Below, one piece after another: positions 4,801-6,544 of a stretch of 6,544 nucleotides of DNA. The translations under genes were made by a program, and so were the position numbers. Within the stretch, counting starts at the first letter, position 1. Every line of letters begins with the position of its first letter. The DNA is from an uncultured Thermoanaerobacterales bacterium (GTDB lineage: Bacteria > Bacillota > Clostridia > Christensenellales > UBA1242), in the NCBI GenBank assembly GCA_900557695.1, contig USTP01000057.1, forward strand, positions 1-6,544, in the 5' to 3' direction. The notes under the pieces were generated by a model that had not been told where the DNA came from, ran no database searches, and saw only the letters and a program-made list of their open reading frames with translations.

Positions 4801-5766
4801 TTAATCAAATTCTTCAGTGTTGGTTCTTTCAAAAAGCTCGGTTAATGCGGATGTGTAATCTTTTTTATGAGAGATTATGTCCCAAACAGTTTGAGTTATT
4901 GGGAGCTCAACATTATATTTATTTGCAAGTTTAAGCAGTGCGTCTGAGGTTTGAACTCCTTCTGCAAGTTTATCAAAATATTCGTTTTTTACAAAAAGTT
5001 CTCCAAACTTTCTATTATGTGAGTGAGGGGAGAATAGTGTTGCCTCGTAATCGCCAAGGTGGCAAAGCCCGTAGGCTGAAAGTTCATTTCCGCCAGCCGC
5101 ACGAATTAGCCTTGCAATTTCTCTAGTTCCCCTTGCCATAAGGGCGCCTTTTAAAGAAGTCATATTTGCACCATCAAGCATACCAGCTGCTATGCCCATA
5201 ACATTTTTTGCAGCAGCTCCTATTTCGGTTCCAATCATATCGCGACCTTGATAGTAGCGAATAAGGTCACTTTTTAAATCTTTTATAAGTTTTTCAGAAA
5301 GAGAAGTGTTGTAAGAGTCTACAATCATCATGCTTGGGATGCCTCTTGTGAAATCTTGAATGTGGCCAGGGCCCACCCATGTGGCAATATGTGATTTATC
5401 TATTCCAGCATCAATCATAACTTCTGATAATCTTTTGCCAGTAGTTTCTTCAATTCCTTTCATGCAAATGATATAGTTTTTGTTTTTATAGCCATCTATC
5501 TTTTTTACATTTGATAGAAGAGAACGCAGGTTTTGCGAACTTATTGAAATTATAATATTTTCATTCTTATTAACAGCGTACTCAAGATTTGTGGTTAGTT
5601 CTATAGACTTGGGAAGGGTTACATAATTATTTTTTCTTGTTGCAAAAAAGTTTACAACATAAGGGTCGGTTTCTAAACCCCAAGTTGTTACTTTATGCCC
5701 AGTTTTGTCTAAATACCAAGCAATGAAACTGCCCCATCTGCCGCAGCCAAGTATTGTGTAGTTCAT
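4801..5766 (-). CDS. gpsA: NAD(P)H-dependent glycerol-3-phosphate dehydrogenase, divergent variant
   Basis: This 321-residue cytoplasmic enzyme reduces dihydroxyacetone phosphate to sn-glycerol-3-phosphate, the backbone for phospholipids. The N-terminal Rossmann domain has ILGCGRWGS (5-13), with SSQNLR (76-81) and KGIEE (103-107). The C-terminal domain has EIGAAAKNVMGIAAGMLDG (181-199) with catalytic-type Lys187, HLGDYEAT (236-243) with Asp239 and Thr243, HNRKFG (250-255), and LPITQTVWDII (288-298). Two family signatures are unusual: VGPGHIQDFTRGIPS (131-145) where SGPsfa.E...g.Pt is common, and His250 where Arg normally precedes Asn in the RN pair that contacts substrate phosphate. The length is a little below the usual 330-340. 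The start is supported by a ribosome binding site on the complement (CTCCTT at 5775-5780) and the promoter at 5790-5818. It is divergent from the ABC-F gene and monocistronic, ending at the terminator 4677-4706. Confidence 0.9.
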   Translation of the reverse strand: MNYTILGCGRWGSFIAWYLDKTGHKVTTWGLETDPYVVNFFATRKNNYVTLPKSIELTTNLEYAVNKNENIIISISSQNLRSLLSNVKKIDGYKNKNYIICMKGIEETTGKRLSEVMIDAGIDKSHIATWVGPGHIQDFTRGIPSMMIVDSYNTSLSEKLIKDLKSDLIRYYQGRDMIGTEIGAAAKNVMGIAAGMLDGANMTSLKGALMARGTREIARLIRAAGGNELSAYGLCHLGDYEATLFSPHSHNRKFGELFVKNEYFDKLAEGVQTSDALLKLANKYNVELPITQTVWDIISHKKDYTSALTELFERTNTEEFD

Positions 5767-5789
5767 AATAATATCTCCTTTATTTTCCT

Positions 5790-5818
5790 ATGATAACATG
5801 TTTTTTTTTTAAAGGCAA
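5790..5818 (-). promoter_or_regulatory. gpsA promoter
   Basis: On the minus strand TTGCCT (5813-5818), a 17-bp spacer containing a run of ten A, and TATCAT (5790-5795) give a good promoter. It predicts a leader of about 17 nt that carries the AGGAG site. It stands back to back with the ABC-F promoter, the two -35 boxes being 26 bp apart. Confidence 0.7.
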
Positions 5819-5844
5819 TCATTTAAACACCTTTATAAAAGCGA

Positions 5845-5874
5845 TTGACAGAAATTGGCTTTGTAATGTATATT
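5845..5874 (+). promoter_or_regulatory. Promoter of the ABC-F gene
   Basis: A consensus TTGACA (5845-5850), an 18-bp spacer and TATATT (5869-5874) lie just upstream of AGGAG (5886-5890) and the ATG at 5898. The leader should be under 20 nt, leaving no room for the upstream attenuator ORF seen ahead of some antibiotic-resistance ABC-F genes. Confidence 0.75.
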
Positions 5875-5897
5875 AACTAATAACTAGGAGATTATAT

Positions 5898-6513
5898 ATG
5901 ATTTTAGTAAATAATGTTAGATTGCAATTTGGTGGAAGGGTTTTGTTTGATGAAGTAAACCTAAAATTTACCAAGGGCAATTGCTACGGAATTATTGGTG
6001 CAAACGGTGCTGGAAAATCTACTTTTCTAAAGCTTTTATCGGGGGCTATTGAGCCAAGTTCGGGTGAAATACTTATTGATAAGGGCGAAAGAATGAGTGT
6101 TCTTTCTCAAAACCAAAACGAGTTTGATAACTACACAGTGTTAGACACTGTTATAATGGGGCACGAAAGGCTTGTTTCTATTATGCATGAAAAAGATGCT
6201 CTTTATGCTAAAGAAAATTTTACTGATGAGGATGGTATACGCGCTGCAGAACTCGAAAATGAATTTATGGAACTTAATGGTTGGGAGGCGGAGAGCGAGG
6301 CTCAAAGTTTGCTTCAAGAGCTTGGAATTGGGGCGGACTTTTTTGGCGTTCTTATGAAAGACATGGAGCCTAAATTAAAAGTTAAGGTTCTTTTAGCAAA
6401 AGCGCTTTTCATGAATCCAGATATTTTGATTTTAGACGAGCCAACAAACAACCTAGATGCAAAAACAGTTAACTGGCTTGAAAACTTTTTATACAATTTT
6501 GAAAATATTATCA
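5898..6513 (+). CDS. ABC-F ATPase, YbiT-like, 3'-truncated by contig end
   Basis: About 205 true residues of a cytoplasmic ABC-F protein are present; full-length members have about 520-540 residues and two ATPase domains. ABC-F proteins bind the ribosome near the E site and assist translation; they carry no membrane domain. Visible in the first domain are a Walker A loop GANGAGKST (34-42), the Q-loop region VLSQNQNEFDNYTV (68-81), an inserted acidic arm (about 92-135), and Walker B with the D-loop, DILILDEPTNNLD (175-187). The ABC signature before Walker B reads KDMEPKLKVKVLLA (154-167) instead of LSGGE.VKV. From memory, the YbiT subgroup of ABC-F also has a non-LSGG first signature followed by a similar LLAqALF segment, which points to that subgroup. 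The start is set by AGGAG (5886-5890), 7 nt ahead. From 6514 on the frame continues into adapter, so VSYTHLTLP is not real protein; the expected SHDR switch motif is lost. Confidence 0.9.
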
Positions 6514-6544
6514 CTGTCTCTTATACACATCTGACGCTGCCGAC
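6514..6544. other. Illumina Nextera transposase adapter left on the contig end (artefact)
   Basis: From CTGTCTCTTATACACATCTG (6514-6533) to the end the sequence equals, base for base as I remember it, the reverse complement of the Nextera read adapter with its Tn5 mosaic end (31 of 33 bases). It replaces the sequence where the ABC-F switch histidine motif should be. In frame it reads VSYTHLTLP, a string familiar from contaminated metagenomic proteins. It is not genomic and should be trimmed. Confidence 0.98.

Noticed and set aside
436..5766. Alternative genetic code, because none of the seven complete genes ends in TGA
   Set aside because: Tryptophan is written TGG and no frame needs TGA to be read as an amino acid; seven genes in an AT-rich genome are too few for lack of TGA stops to mean anything.
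6514..6532. Natural Tn5/IS50 end
   Set aside because: The mosaic end is followed by the synthetic Nextera read-adapter sequence and lies exactly at the contig end.

Overview
The window is a low-GC bacterial contig (roughly one third G+C in the coding part). It has strong AGGAGG-type ribosome binding sites, classical TTGaca/TATAAT promoters, hairpin-plus-T-run terminators and a TTG start. Together with a MarR-DegV pair, a TspO protein, GpsA and an ABC-F ATPase, this suggests Bacillota, probably an uncultured Clostridia-like lineage. The species cannot be named from the sequence. The last 31 bases are Illumina Nextera adapter, so this is the raw end of a short-read assembly contig, probably metagenomic.

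Layout, left to right. Bases 1-335 hold two GC-rich direct copies of a structured repeat with a 187-bp period; the left contig edge lies inside the first copy. Two small hairpins (363-410) separate the repeats from a GNAT acetyltransferase (436-891). A tRNA-Thr with anticodon CGU (995-1070) and its terminator follow. A promoter at 1163-1191 drives a probable two-gene unit: a divergent CYTH-like protein (1225-1803) and an HD-domain-like protein whose HD histidine is methionine (1863-2438), closed by a terminator. Next is a MarR-DegV operon (2557-3859). Its promoter is overlaid by a 32-bp perfect palindrome, a likely autoregulatory operator, and the two genes overlap by 8 bp. A shared bidirectional terminator (3881-3913) separates it from two minus-strand genes: a TspO/MBR protein with an unusual 69-residue hydrophilic N-terminal extension (3928-4617), and gpsA (4801-5766). 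Each of these appears to be its own transcription unit. Divergent from gpsA, a YbiT-like ABC-F ATPase starts at 5898 and is cut off by the adapter at 6513.

How the genes may work together. DegV/FakB proteins bind fatty acids for phosphorylation to acyl-phosphate, and GpsA makes glycerol-3-phosphate. Both feed PlsX/PlsY-type phospholipid synthesis, so the middle of the window has a membrane-lipid flavour, although the two genes are not co-transcribed. The CYTH-like/HD-like pair may act on phosphorylated nucleotides or polyphosphates, but both proteins have altered signature residues and their function is open. The least explained element is the GC-rich repeat pair, whose first copy ends in a sequence resembling the 3' end of a tRNA-Gly. 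No clearly new multi-gene defence or mobile system is visible.
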